Both the position numbers and the translations under genes were made by a program. A stretch of DNA of 64,000 bases from Holothuria scabra (lineage: Eukaryota > Echinodermata > Holothuroidea > Aspidochirotida > Holothuriidae): the NCBI GenBank assembly GCA_037179385.1, contig CM074179.1:68901806-68965805 (forward strand). The letters run 5' to 3'. The notes below the pieces were generated by a model. It had not been told where the DNA came from. It worked only from the letters and a program-made list of their open reading frames with translations, and searched no databases. Of this stretch, positions 9,083-22,987 are shown piece by piece. How positions within the stretch are numbered: position 1 is the stretch's first letter; the number at the start of each line of letters is the position of its first letter.

Positions 9083-11557
9083 TATTACTCCGCTCTGTGA
9101 AATGCCGCTTTCTAATAGCTTATATTGCGGGAAACAAAAACCCTATCATTCAAGGCTCTCTAGCCCAAAATTTCAATGGTCATGTAGAGAAATTTGAAAG
9201 TGCCATGAAAGCCCAGATTGTAGGCTTCGATAAAGGTGGGGGAGGGGGGATCATGTCCATACTGAAAACTTCTGCTTGATGCTAAAGGCCACGGAAGTAT
9301 CCTAATTTAGTTTGCTAGTCAATGGGACTCATACCTAGTGGCCCGCTACCAGAAAACTTGAGTTATCAGATTGAATAAATGATGGCGCTTTCCTGAAAGG
9401 AAAAAAAGAAACAACAAAAACAAAAAAAAAACGATAAACAAAACAAAAGATTGAAGCCAAGCGTTCAAGGTCTCTGGCCGGCTTTGTGTCCTGTCAACTA
9501 CAACAGAGAACCAACTCAGGCGCCTCTCTAGTACCCTTCTGCATACAGTGACGCTCAGCGTGCTTTGCATACGACCGCAATCTTTCCTCGGGACTCCCCT
9601 CAAGGACCGGCGATACATTGGGGAGGAACACTACTCGCCTCCCAGTGCAATCAGAGTAGGACCATGTGTGAACACTACCGTCCGGTTTGGCGTCAACGTG
9701 CCGCGCAGGTTATAATAGAGGATCTCTTATATAGCATGACCATTTCCATTTGTCACACGTTAATGTGGAATTTTTAAAGTACAAATTTTAGCCATATGTA
9801 GTGTTAGCAGAAAGAAATTATGTGTATGAAATATTTGAAGATAAAATTTTTAATTATTTTTGCATGTTTCTTGACAAGATTTCCCCTACGACTGATGTTT
9901 CTTTTTAATATTTCTCATTTTCGCTCCAAATGGAAGCTTATGTCACAAAAGCGCCACAATCTTACTGTTTCGTAGGAAATCTGGATGTTTATTGTACGAT
10001 ACGTAATGTACGATAATTTTCATTGAGGATACTTAAACACACTGAGGTAACTGTTACTTGACCCAATGTTTTTTATACATATCTATCGAGGTTTGTTTCA
10101 TTTGGTTACTAAAACATTTTCTGGGATCTTTTCTCAGGTCTTCCTGATTTGCATTAAAGAGATTGTCTCATTATTTATTGGGGAATATCTTACTGTTTAC
10201 TCATTTTTGTAATGATAGAAAGAGATTCCTTGTCAAAGGTGTTACCAGCTTGTTAAATTAATGTTAAAATGTAATTCTGAATGGGTTATTTTGGGAACGA
10301 CACAACATTTTCAATTAAAATAACTAATATTTAATTAGTTATCCCTATAAGTGTAATAGATCAGGTCATTTTGTTCAGGCCTACAAAGTCTGGGTCTAAC
10401 TCCGTTTTGAGGCGCACGTAACATTTGCCTCTAGAATGATGAGCACAGCTAATACGAAATTTTAAAGATTTCGTCGAAAGCCTCTTTCGGCTTTTGGGTG
10501 AAATCTTCTTTAATATCCGTTCTTTAATCAAGTCAAGAACGCGGTCTCACATGACAGACTTACGATGTACACAACATTTTATAGCTCGTTTTCAAGAAAG
10601 TCCTACGAAGGTGGAAAGTTCAACTGTTAAGTTTCCTTCTTCATGCTGTTTAATTATATTTTTGAAATTTTCGACTTCAAGTACACCTTTATAGTTCGAA
10701 TGTAGGCTACATTATAACCATTTTTCGGGCATATCTTTTAAAACATTTAGACATGTACATGAGATGTACCTCTTTGCCCGTATGCCAACAATCGTGCAAT
10801 TGCAAGCTTCAAGTTTTCTCTTTTTTTATTATTTTTGTGCCTTTTTACTTGAATATTCTACCAATTCGAGCAAACTGCTGCAATTGTTTTTGATAAGGTT
10901 TATCTAAAATGAAGCAAAATTTTGTAATTTTCTTTCTTCGTTACTTTAGTAAAATTCACCATGGCGACCATTGGCGTACGAGGCCGGGTGCAGTTGAGCA
11001 CTCGCCCTCCTGATTCGGGCAAAAGCAGTAAGTCCATACTCGCAAAACATGGGCAAAACATAATAAACGGTGGTATTATTCAAGCAAAAAATCTTCTTGC
11101 CCCCTCATAGAAAATTACCCCCTTACGCCTATAGATCCTTACGTAATTATCATTGATCTGGCTCACACTTGTCCCACATGCCCTACCTTTACCCACACTA
11201 CTCTGCGCATGTATTACCCATTAACCCATTTCGGTCGTATTTGTTTGAAATTAAAAGTCAAAGAAGCATCAGTTAAGACTGTCTGTCTTTAAAAGTTTTC
11301 AGTTCAAACTGGTGCGTTTTTGTTTTTTACTTTTATCGTGCTTCTAATAGCGGACCATGCACTAACTCCAATACTCGTGCATGTGAAAAAGTTTACTGAC
11401 AGACAAAGTGCCTTAAAAAGTAAATGGGATGTTGTTTCTGACTGTTTTACTTACAAAATATGATCATTTTTGCATTTGTATTTTGTAAACAATGAAGTGA
11501 AATACAGACTGTGCAAAATTCAAGGCAATTTAATCAATTTTAGTGTCATTTTCATTG
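9083..11557 (+). repeat. array unit U4 (group A)
   Basis: This unit is 2475 bp. It carries catacctagtgg instead of the catttctagtgg of its neighbours, which suggests patchy gene conversion with another group. The intron end at its left edge has TACTAAC but AA at the acceptor. Confidence 0.95.
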
Positions 11558-14032
11558 TATTACTCCGCTCTGTGAAATGCCGCTTTCTAATAGCTTATAT
11601 TGCAGGAAACAAAAACCCTATCATTCAAGGCTCTCTAGCCCAAAATTTCAATGGTCATTTAGAGAAATTTGAAAGTGCCATGAAAGCCCAGATTGTAGGC
11701 TTCGATAAAGGTGGGGGAGGGGGGATCATGTCCATACTGAAAACTTCTACTTGATGCTAAAGGCCACGGAAGTATCCCAATTTAGTTTGCAAGTCAATGG
11801 GACTCATTTCTAGTGGCCCGCTACCAGAAAACTTGAGTTATCAGATTGAATAAATGATGGCGCTTTCCTGAAAGGAAAAAAAGAAACAACAAAAACAAAA
11901 GAACGAAAAACAAAACAAAAGATTGAAGCCAAGCGTTCAAGGTCTCTGGCCGGCTTTGTGTCCTGTCAACTACAACAGAGAACCAACTCAGGCGCCTCTC
12001 TAGTACCCTTCTGCATACAGTGACGCTCAGCGTGCTTTGCATACGACCGCAATCTTTCCTCGGGACTCCCCTCAAGGACCGGCGATACATTGGGGAGGAA
12101 CACTACTCGCCTCCCAGTGCAATCAGAGTAGGACCATGTGTGAACACTACCGTCCGGTTTGGCGTCAACGTGCCGCGCAGGTTATAATAGAGGATCTCTT
12201 ATATAGCATGACCATTTCCATTTGTCACACGTTAATGTGGAATTTTTAAAGTACAAATTTTAGCCATATGTAGTGTTAGCAGAAAGAAATTATGTGTATG
12301 AAATATTTGAAGATAAAATTTTTAATTATTTTTGCATGTTTCTTGACAAGATTTCCCCTACGACTGATGTTTCTTTTTAATATTTCTCATTTTCGCTCCA
12401 AATGGAAGCTTATGTCACAAAAGCGCCACAATCTTACTGTTTCGTAGGAAATCTGGATGTTTATTGTACGATACGTAATGTACGATAATTTTCATTGAGG
12501 ATACTTAAACACACTGAGGTAACTGTTACTTGACCCAATGTTTTTTTTATACATATCTATCGAGGTTTGTTTCATTTGGTTACTAAAACATTTTCTGGGA
12601 TCTTTTCTCAGGTCTTCCTGATTTGCATTAAAAAGATTGTCTCATTATTTATTGGGGAATATCTTACTGTTTACTCATTTTTGTAATGATAGAAAGAGAT
12701 TCCTTGTCAAAGGTGTTACCAGCTTGTTAAATTAATGTTAAAATGTAATTCTGAATGGGTTATTTTGGGAACGACACAACATTTTCAATTAAAATAACTA
12801 ATATTTAATTAGTTATCCCTATAAGTGTAATAGATCAGGTCATTTTGTTCAGGCCTACAAAGTCTGGGTCTAACTCCGTTTTGAGGCGCACGTAACATTT
12901 GCCTCTAGAATGATGAGCACAGCTAATACGAAATTTTAAAGATTTCGTCGAAAGCCTCTTTCGGCTTTTGGGTGAAATCTTCTTTAATATCCGTTCTTTA
13001 ATCAAGTCAAGAACGCGGTCTCACATGACAGACTTACGATGTACACAACATTTTATAGCTCGTTTTCAAGAAAGTCCTACGAAGGTGGAAAGTTCAACTG
13101 TTAAGTTTCCTTCTTCATGCTGTTTAATTATATTTTTGAAATTTTCGACTTCAAGTACACCTTTATAGTTCGAATGTAGGCTACATTATAACCATTTTTC
13201 GGGCATATCTTTTAAAACATTTAGACATGTACATGAGATGTACCTCTTTGCCCGTATGCCAACAATCGTGCAATTGCAAGCTTCAAGTTTTCTCTTTTTT
13301 TATTATTTTTTGTGCCTTTTTACTTGAATATTCTACCAATTCGAGCAAACTGCTGCAATTGTTTTTGATAAGGTTTATCTAAAATGAAGCAAAATTTTGT
13401 AATTTTCTTTCTTCGTTACTTTAGTAAAATTCACCATGGCGACCATTGGCGTACGAGGCCGGGTGCAGTTGAGCACTCGCCCTCCTGATTCGGGCAAAAG
13501 CAGTAAGTCCATACTCGCAAAACATGGGCAAAACATAATAAACGGTGGTATTATTCAAGCAAAAAATCTTCTTGCCCCCTCATAGAAAATTACCCCCTTA
13601 CGCCTATAGATCCTTACGTAATTATCATTGATCTGGCTCACACTTGTCCCACATGCCCTACCTTTACCCACACTACTCTGCGCATGTATTACCCATTAAC
13701 CCATTTCGGTCGTATTTGTTTGAAATTAAAAGTCAAAGAAGCATCAGTTAAGACTGTCTGTCTTTAAAAGTTTTCAGTTCAAACTGGTGCGTTTTTGTTT
13801 TTTACTTTTATCGTGCTTCTAATAGCGGACCATGCACTAACTCCAATACTCGTGCATGTGAAAAAGTTTACTGACAGACAAAGTGCCTTAAAAAGTAAAT
13901 GGGATGTTGTTTCTGACTGTTTTACTTACAAAATATGATCATTTTTGCATTTGTATTTTGTAAACAATGAAGTGAAATACAGACTGTGCAAAATTCAAGG
14001 CAATTTAATCAATTTTAGTGTCATTTTCATTG
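11558..14032 (+). repeat. array unit U5 (group A)
   Basis: This unit is 2475 bp and close to U2 and U4. It has gtggaaagttc in the module downstream of the U2-like hairpins and gcgtacgagg in the short exon, an Ala-to-Val change in the candidate protein. Confidence 0.95.
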
Positions 14033-16196
14033 TATTACTCCGCTCTGTGAAATGCCGCTTTCTAATAGCTTATATTGCGGGAAACAAAAACCCTATCATT
14101 CAAGGCTCTCTAGCCCAAAATTTCAATGGTCATTTAGAGAAATTTGAAAGTGCCATGAAAGCCCAGATTGTAGGCTTCGATAAAGGTGGGGGAGGGGGGA
14201 TCATGTCCATACTGAAAACTTCTACTTGATGCTAAAGGCCACGGAAGTATCCCAATTTAGTTTGCAAGTCAATGGGACTCATTTCTAGTGGCCCGCTACC
14301 AGAAAACTTGAGTTATCAGATTGAATAAATGATGGCGCTTTCCTGAAAGGAAAAAAAGAAACAACAAAAACAAAAAAACGAAAAACAAAACAAAAGATTG
14401 AAGCCAAGCGTTCAAGGTCTCTGGCCGGCTTTGTGTCCTGTCAACTACAACAGAGAACCAACTCAGGCGCCTCTCTAGTACCCTTCTGCATACAGTGACG
14501 CTCAGCGTGCTTTGCATACGACCGCAATCTTTCCTCGGGACTCCCCTCAAGGACCGGCGATACATTGGGGAGGAACACTACTCGCCTCCCAGTGCAATCA
14601 GAGTAGGACCATGTGTGAACACTACCGTCCGGTTTGGCGTCAACGTGCCGCGCAGGTTATAATAGAGGATCTCTTATATAGCATGACCATTTCCTTTTGT
14701 CACACGTTAATGTGGAATTTTTAAAGTACAAATTTTAGCCATATGTAGTGTTAGCAGAAAGAAATTATGTGTATGAAATATTTGAAGATAAAATTTTTAA
14801 TTATTTTTGCATGTTTGTTCACAAGATTTCCCTACGACTGATGTTTCTTTTTAATATTTCTCATTTTCGCTCCAAATGGAAGCTTATGTCACAAAAGCGC
14901 CACAATCTTACTGTTTCGTAGGATATCTGGATGTTTATTGTACGATACGTAATGTACGATAATTTTCATTGAGGATACTTAAACACACTGAGGTAACTGT
15001 TACTTGACCCAATGTTTTTTTATACATATCTATCGAGCTTTGTTTCATTTGGTTACTAAAACATTTTCTGTGATCTTTTCTCAGGTCTTCCTATTTTGCA
15101 TTAAAAAAGATTGTCTCATTATTTATTGGGAATATCTTACTGTTTACTCATTTTTTGTAATGATAGAAAGAGATTCCTTTGTCAAAGGTGTTACCAGCTT
15201 GTTAAATTAATGTTAAAATGTAATTCTGAATGGGTTATTTTGGGAACGACACAACATTTTCAATTAAAATAACTAATATTTAATTAGTTATCCCTATAAG
15301 TGTAATAGATCAGGTCATTTTGTTCAGGCCTACAAAGTCTGGGTCTAACTCCGTTTTGAGGCGCACGTAACATTTGCCTCTAGAATGATGAGCACAGCTA
15401 ATACGAAATTTTAAAGATTTCGTCGAAAGCCTCTTTCGGCTTTTGGTTGAGATCTTCTTTAATATCCGTTCTTTAATCAAGTCAAGAACGCGGTCTCACA
15501 TGATAGACTTACGATGTACACAACATTTTATAGCTCGTTTTCAAGAAAAGTCCTACGAAGGTAGAAGTTCAACTGTTAAATTTCCTTCTTCATGCTGTTT
15601 AATTATATTTTTGAAATTTTCGACTTCAAGTACACCGTTCGAATGTAGGCTACATTATAACCATTTTTCGGGCATATCTTTTAAAACATTTAGACATGTA
15701 CATGAGATGTACCTCTTTGTCCGTATGCCAACAATCGTGCAATTGCAAGCTTCAAGTTTTCTCTTTTTTTATTATTTTTTGTGCCTTTTTACTTGAATAT
15801 TCTACCAATTCGAGCAAACTGCTGCAATTGTTTTTGATAAGGTTTATCTAAAATGAAGCAAAATTTTGTAATTTTCTTTCTTCGTTACTTTAGTAAAATT
15901 CACCATGGCGACCATTGGCGCACGAGGCCGGGTGCAGTTGAGCACTCGCCCTCCTGATTCGGGCAAAAGCAGTAAGTCCATACTCGCAAAACATGGGCAA
16001 AACATAATAAACGGTGGTATTATTCAAGCAAAAATCTTCTTGCCCCCTCATAGAAAAATTACCCCCTTACGCCTATAGATCCTTACGTAATTATCATTGA
16101 TCTGGCTCACACTTGTCCCACATGCCCTACCTTTACCCACACTACTCTGCGCATGTATTACACATTAACCCATTTCGGTCGTATTTGTTTGAAATT
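14033..16196 (+). repeat. array unit U6 (group A, cut by assembly gap)
   Basis: 2164 bp are present before the N run. Private variants match U3, three units to the left. A short stretch (about 14815-15180) has extra single-base differences, such as gttcacaagatttccctac, that may be low-quality consensus next to the gap. Confidence 0.95.
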
Positions 16197-16296
16197 NNNN
16201 NNNNNNNNNNNNNNNNNNNNNNNNNNNNNNNNNNNNNNNNNNNNNNNNNNNNNNNNNNNNNNNNNNNNNNNNNNNNNNNNNNNNNNNNNNNNNNNN
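16197..16296. other. assembly gap 1 (100 N)
   Basis: The sequence leaves the period at gaaatt and re-enters at gactgatg. In an intact unit these points are about 1.1 kb apart, so the gap hides roughly 1.1 kb, or that plus whole units. Any open frame across it is meaningless. Confidence 0.95.
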
Positions 16297-17989
16297 GACT
16301 GATGTTTCTTTTTAATATTTCTCATTTTCGCTCCAAATGGAAGCTTATGTCACAAAAGCGCCACAATCTTACTGTTTCGTAGGAAATCTGGATGTTTATT
16401 GTACGATACGTGTTGTAGGATAATTTTCATTGAGGATAGTTAAACACACTGAGGTAACTGTTACTTGACCCAATGTTTCTTTTATACATATCTATCGAGG
16501 TTTGTTTCATTTGGTTACTAAAACATTTTCTGGGATCTTTTCTCAGGTCTTCCTGATTTGCATTAAAAAGATTGTCTCATTATTTATTAGGGAATATCTT
16601 ACTGTTTACTCATTTTTGTAATGATAGAAAGAGATTCCTTGTCAAAGGTGTTACCAGCTTGTTAAATTAATGTTAAAATGTAATTCTGAAGGGGTTATTT
16701 TGGGAACGACACAACATTTTCAATTAAAATAACTAATATTTAATTAATTATCCCTATAAGTGTAATAGAGCAGGTCATTTTGTTCATGCCTACAAAGTCT
16801 GGGTCTAACTCCGTTTTCTGGCGCACGTAACCTTTGCCTCTAGAAAGATGAGCACAGATAAATGTAAATTTTAAAGATTTCGTCGAAAGCCCCTTTCGGC
16901 TTTTGGGTGAGATCTTCTTTAATATCCGTTCTTTAATCAAGTCAAGAACGCGGTCTCACATGACAGACTTACGATGTACACAACATTTTATAGCTCGTTT
17001 TCAAGAAAGTCCTACGAAGGTAGAAGTTGGACTGTTAAATTTCCTTCTTCATGCTGTTTAATTATATTTTTGAAATTTTCGACTTCAAGTACACCTTTAT
17101 AGTTCGAATGTAGGCTACATTATAACCATTTTTCGGGCATACCTTTTAAAACATTTAGACATGTACATGAGATGTACCTCTTTGCCCGTATGCCCAGAAT
17201 CGTGCAATTGCAAGCTTCAAGTTTTCTTTTTTTTATTATTTTTTGTGCCTTTTTACTTGAATATTCTACCAATTCGAGCAAACTGCTGAACCTTAAACTG
17301 TTGAGTGTGCTGCAATTGTTTTTGATAAGGTTTATCTAAAATAAAGCAAAATTTTGTAATTTTCTTTCTTCGTTACTTTAGTAAAATTCACCATGGCGAC
17401 CATTGGCGCACGAGGCCGGGTGCAGTTGAGCACTCGCCCTCCTGATTCGGGCAAAAGCAGTAAGTCCATACTCGCAAAACATGGGCAAAACATAATAAAC
17501 GGTGCTATTATTCAAGCAAAAAAACTTCTTGCCCCCTCATAGAAAATTACCCCCTTACGCCTATAGATCCTTACGTAATTATCATTGATCTGGCTCACAC
17601 TTGTCCCACATGCCCTACCTTTACCCACACTACTCTGCGCATGTATTACACATTAACCCATTTCGGTCGTATTTGTTTGAAATTAGAAGTCAAAGAAGCA
17701 TCTGTTAAGACTGTCTGTCTTTAAAAGTTTTCAATTCAAACTGGTGCGTTTTTGTTTTTTACTTTTATCGTGCTTCTGATAGCGGACCATGCACTAACTC
17801 CAATACTCGTGCATGTGAAAAAGTTTACTGACAGACAAAGTGCCTTAAAAAGTAAATGGGATGTTGTTTCTGACTGTTTTACTAACAAAATATGATCATT
17901 TTTGCATTTGTATTTTGTAGACAATGAAGTGAAATACAGACTGTGCAAAATTCAAGGCAATTTAATCAATTTTAGTGTCATTTTCATTG
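16297..17989 (+). repeat. array unit U7 (5' part missing in gap)
   Basis: This is a partial unit that starts about 0.8 kb into the period. It has cgtgttgtaggat and the 24-bp segment near 17289-17312 (here with gagtgtgctgc), which group it with U8-U11. It ends with an intact TACTAAC and TAG acceptor. Confidence 0.93.
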
Positions 17990-18186
17990 TATTACTCCGC
18001 TCTGTGAAATGCCGCTTTCTAATAGCTTATATTGCGGGAAACAAAAACCCTATCATTCAAGGCTCTCTAGCCCAAAATTTCAATGGTCATGTAGAGAAAT
18101 TTGAAAGTGCCATGAAAGCCCAGATTGTAGGCTTCGATAAAGGTGGGGGAGGGGGGATCATGTCCATACTGAAAACTTCTACTTGA
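17393..18186 (+). CDS. candidate two-exon gene copy (U7/U8)
   Basis: Coding exon 1 is 17393-17459 and exon 2 is 17921-18186. This is the only copy left of 35 kb with both TACTAAC (17880-17886) and an AG acceptor. Exon 1 reads the same as in the best copy. Confidence 0.33.
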
Positions 18187-20486
18187 TGCTAAAGGCCACG
18201 GAAGTATCCTAATTTAGTTTGCTAGTCAATGGGACTCATACCTAGTGGCCCGCTACCAGAAAACTTGAGTTATCAGATTGAATAAATGATGGCGCTTTCC
18301 TGAAAGGAAAAAAAGAAACAACAAAAACAAAAAAACGAAAAACAAAACAAAAGATTGAAGCCAAGCGTTCAAGGTCTCTGGCCGGCTTTGTGTCCTGTCA
18401 ACTACAACAGAGAACCAACTCAGGCGCCTCTCTAGTACCCTTCTGCATACAGTGACGCTCAGCGTGCTTTGCATACGACCGCAATCTTTCCTCGGGACTC
18501 CCCTCAAGGACCGGCGATACATTGGGGAGGAACACTACTCGCCTCCCAGTGCAATCAGAGTAGGACCATGTGTGAACACTACCGTCCGGTTTGGCGTCAA
18601 CGTGCCGCGCAGGTTATAATAGAGGATCTCTTATATAGCCTGACCATCTGCATTTGTCACACGTTAGTGTGGAATTTTTAAAGTACAAATTTTAGCCATA
18701 TATAGTGTTAGCAGAAAGAAATTATGTGTATGAAATATTTGTAGATAAAATTTTTAATTATTTTTGCATGTTTCTTGACAAGATTTCCCCTACGACTGAT
18801 GTTTCTTTTTAATATTTCTCATTTTCGCTCCAAATGGAAGCTTATGTCACAAAAGCGCCACAATCTTACTGTTTCGTAGGAAATCCGGATGTTTATTGTA
18901 CGATACGTGTTGTAGGATAATGTTCATTGAGGACAGTTAAACACACTGAGGTAACTGTTACTTGACCCAATGTTTCTTTTATACATATCTATCGAGGTTT
19001 GTTTCATTTGGTTACTGAAACATTTTCTGGGATCTTTTCTCAGGTCTTCCTGATTTGCATTAAAAAGATTGTCTCATTATTTATTGGGGAATATCTTACT
19101 GTTTACTCATTTTTGTAATGATAGAAAGAGATTCCTTGTCAAAGGTGTTACCAGCTTGTTAAATTAATGTTAAAATGTAATTCTGAATGGGTTATTTTGG
19201 GAACGACACAACATTTTCAATTAAAATAACTAATATTTAGTTAGTTATCCCTATAAGTGTAATAGATCAGGTCATTTTGTTCAGGCCTACAAAGTCTGGG
19301 TCTAACTCCGTTTTGAGGCGCACGTAACATTTGCCTCTAGAATGATGAGCACAGCTAATACAAAATTTTAAAGATTTCGTCGAAAGCCTCTTTCGGCTTT
19401 TGGGTGAGATCTTCTTTAATATCCGTTCTTTAATCAAGTCAAGAACGCGGTCTCACATGACAGACTTTCGATGTACACAACATTTTATAGCTCGTTTTCA
19501 AGAAAGTCTTACGAAGGTAGAAGTTGAACTGTTAAATTTCCTTCTTCATGCTGTTTAATTATATTTTTCAAATTTTCGACTTCATTACACCTTTATAGTT
19601 AGAATGTAGACTACATTATAACCATTTTTCGGGTATACCTTTTAAAACATTTAGACATGTACATGAGATGTACCTCTTTGCCCGTATGCCCAGAATCGTG
19701 CAATTGCAAGCTTCAAGTTTTCTTTTTTTTTATTATTTTTTGTGCCTTTTTACTTGAATATTCTACCAATTCGAGCAAACTGCTGAACCTTAAACTGTTG
19801 AGTGGGCTGCAATTGTTTTTGATAAGGTTTATCTAAAATAAAGCAAAATTTTGTAATTTTCTTTCTTCGTTACTTTAGTAAAATTCACCATGGCGACCAT
19901 TGGCGCACGAGGCCGGGTGCAGTTGAGCACTCGCCCTCCTGATTCGGGCAAAAGCAGTAAGTCCATACTCGCAAAACATGGGCAAAACATAATAAACGGT
20001 GGTATTATTCAAGCAAATAATCTTCTTCGCCACTCATAGAAAATTACCCCCTTACGCCTATAGATCCTTACGTAATTATCATTGATCTGGCTCACACTTG
20101 TCCCACATGCCCTACCTTTACCCACACTACTCTGCGCATGTATTACACATTAACCCATTTCGGTCGTATTTGTTTGAAATTAGAAGTCAAAGAAGCATCT
20201 GTTAAGACTGTCTGTCTTTAAAAGTTTTCAATTCAAACTGGTGCGTTTTTGTTTTTTACTTTTATCGTGCTTCTGATAGCGGACCATGCACTAACTCCAA
20301 TACTCGTGCATGTGAAAAAGTTTACTGACAGACAAAGTGCCTTAAAAAGTAAATGGGATGTTGTTTCTGACTCTTTTACTAACAAAATATGATCATTTTT
20401 GCATTTGTATTTTGTAAACAATGAAGTGAAATACAGACTGTGCAAAATTCAAGGCAATTTAATCAATTTTAGTGTCATTTTCATTG
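17990..20486 (+). repeat. array unit U8
   Basis: This unit is 2497 bp. It shares aaatccggatg and ccatatatagtg with U9. It keeps the 24-bp segment. It has ttagttagttat at the palindrome and lacks the g in cttcattacacc. Confidence 0.95.
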
Positions 20487-22987
20487 TATTACTCCGCTCT
20501 GTGAAATGCCGCTTTCTAATAGCTTATATTGCGGGAAACAAAAACCCTATCATTCAAGGCTCTCTAGCCCAAAATTTCAATGGTCATTTAGAGAAATTTG
20601 AAAGTGCCATGAAAGCCCAGATTGTAGGCTTCGATAAAGGTGGGGGAGGGGGGATCATGTCCATACTGAAAACTTCTACTTGATGCTAAAGGCCACGGAA
20701 GTATCCTAATTTAGTTTGCAAGTCAATGGGACTCATACCTAGTGGCCCGCTACCAGAAAACTTGAGTTATCAGATTGAATAAATGATGGCGCTTTCCTGA
20801 AAGGAAAAAAAGAAACAACAAAAACAAAAAAACGAAAAACAAAACAAAAGATTGAAGCCAAGCGTTCAAGGTCTCTGGCCGGCTTTGTGTCCTGTCAACT
20901 ACAACAGAGAACCAACTCAGGCGCCTCTCTAGTACCCTTCTGCATACAGTGACGCTCAGCGTGCTTTGCATACGACCGCAATCTTTCCTCGGGACTCCCC
21001 TCAAGGACCGGCGATACATTGGGGAGGAACACTACTCGCCTCCCAGTGCAATCAGAGTAGGACCATGTGTGAACACTACCGTCCGGTTTGGCGTCAACGT
21101 GCCGCGCAGGTTATAATAGAGGATCTCTTATATAGCCTGACCATCTGCATTTGTCACACGTTAGTGTGGAATTTTTAAAGTACAAATTTTAGCCATATAT
21201 AGTGTTAGCAGAAAGAAATTATGTGTATGAAATATTTGTAGATAAAATTTTTAATTATTTTTGCATGTTTCTTGACAAGATTTCCCCTACGACTGATGTT
21301 TCTTTTTAATATTTCTCATTTTCGCTCCAAATGGAAGCTTATGTCACAAAAGCGCCACAATCTTACTGTTTCGTAGGAAATCCGGATGTTTATTGTACGA
21401 TACGTGTTGTAGGATAATGTTCATTGAGGACAGTTAAACACACTGAGGTAACTGTTACTTGACCCAATGTTTCTTTTATACATATCTATCGAGGTTTGTT
21501 TCATTTGGTTACTGAAACATTTTCTGGGATCTTTTCTCAGGTCTTCCTGATTTGCATTAAAAAGATTGTCTCATTATTTATTGGGGAATATCTTACTGTT
21601 TACTCATTTTTGTAATGATAGAAAGAGATTCCTTGTCAAAGGTGTTACCAGCTTGTTAAATTAATGTTAAAATGTAATTCTGAATGGGTTATTTTGGGAA
21701 CGACACAACAATTTCAATTAAAATAACTAATATTTAATTAATTATCCCTATAAGTGTAATAGATCAGGTTATTTTGTTCAGGGCTACAAAGTCTGGGTCT
21801 AACTCCGTTTTCTGGCACACGTAACATTTGTCTCTAGAATGATGAGCACAGCTAATACGAAATTTTAGAGATTTCGTCGAAAGCCTCTTTCGGCTTTTGG
21901 GTGAGATCTTCTTTAATATCCGTTCTTTAATCGAGTCAAGAACGCGATCTCACATGACAGACTTACGATGTACACAACATTTTATAGCTCGTTTTCAAGA
22001 AAGTCCTACGAAGGTAGAAGTTGGACTGTTAAATTTCCTTCTCCATGCTGTTTAATTATATTTTTGAAACTTTCGACTTCAAGTAAACCTTTATAGTTCG
22101 AATGTAGGCTACAGTTTAACCTTTTTTCGGGCATATCTTTTAAAACATTTAGACATGTACATGAGATGTACCTCTTTGCCCGTATGCCCACAATCGTGCA
22201 ATTGCAAGCTTCAAGTTTTCTTTTTTTTTATTATTATTTTTTGTGCCTTTTTACTTGAAAATTCTACCAATTCGAGCAAACTGCTGAACCTTAAACTGTT
22301 GAGTGGGCTGCAATTGTTTTTGATTAGGTTTATCTAAAATGAAGCAAAATTTTGTAATTTTCTTTCTTCGTTACTTTAGTAAAATTCACCATGGCGACCA
22401 TTGGCGCACGAGGCCGGGTGCAGTTGAGCACTCGCCCTCCTGATTCGGGCAAAAGCAGTAAGTCCATACTCGCAAAACATGGGCAAAACATAATAAACGG
22501 TGGTATTATTCAAGCAAAAAATCTTCTTGCCCCCTCATAGAAAATTACCCCCTTACGCCTATAGATCCTTACGTAATTATCATTGATCTGGCTCACACTT
22601 GTCCCACATGCCCTACCTTTACCCACACTACTCTGAGCATGTATTACACATTAACCCATTTCGGTCGTATTTGTTTGAAATTAGAAGTCAAAGAAGCATC
22701 AGTTAAGACTGTCTGTCTTTAAAAGTTTTCAATTCAAACTGGTGCGTTTTTGTTTTTTACTTTTATCGTGCTTCTGATAGCGGACCATGCACTAATTCCA
22801 ATACTCGTGCATGTGAAAAAGTTTACTGACAGACAAAGTGCCTTAAAAAGCAAATGGGATGTTGTTTCTGACTGTTTTACTTACAAAATATGATCATTTT
22901 TGCATTTGTATTTTGTAAACAATGAAGTGAAATACAGACTGTGCAAAATTCAAGGCAATTTAATCAATTTTAGTGTCATTTTCATTG
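20487..22987 (+). repeat. array unit U9
   Basis: This unit is 2501 bp. Its first half matches U8 (aaatccggatg). Its second half resembles U1 (ttttagagatttcg, cgagtcaagaacgcgatctc, caatttcaatt), so it looks like a mosaic of the U8 type and the U1 type. Confidence 0.95.
22006..22191 (-). pseudogene. remnant of the minus-strand exon, U9
   Basis: The last 61 codons of the U1 frame are open, with EKRLN for EKWLN and HGEGN for HEEGN. Upstream the frame is broken by a 2-bp deletion that brings TAA into frame. Confidence 0.35.

Noticed and set aside
16113..16382. Open frame across the first N run (and a similar one at 41210-41470)
   Set aside because: It is an artefact of 100 placeholder bases.
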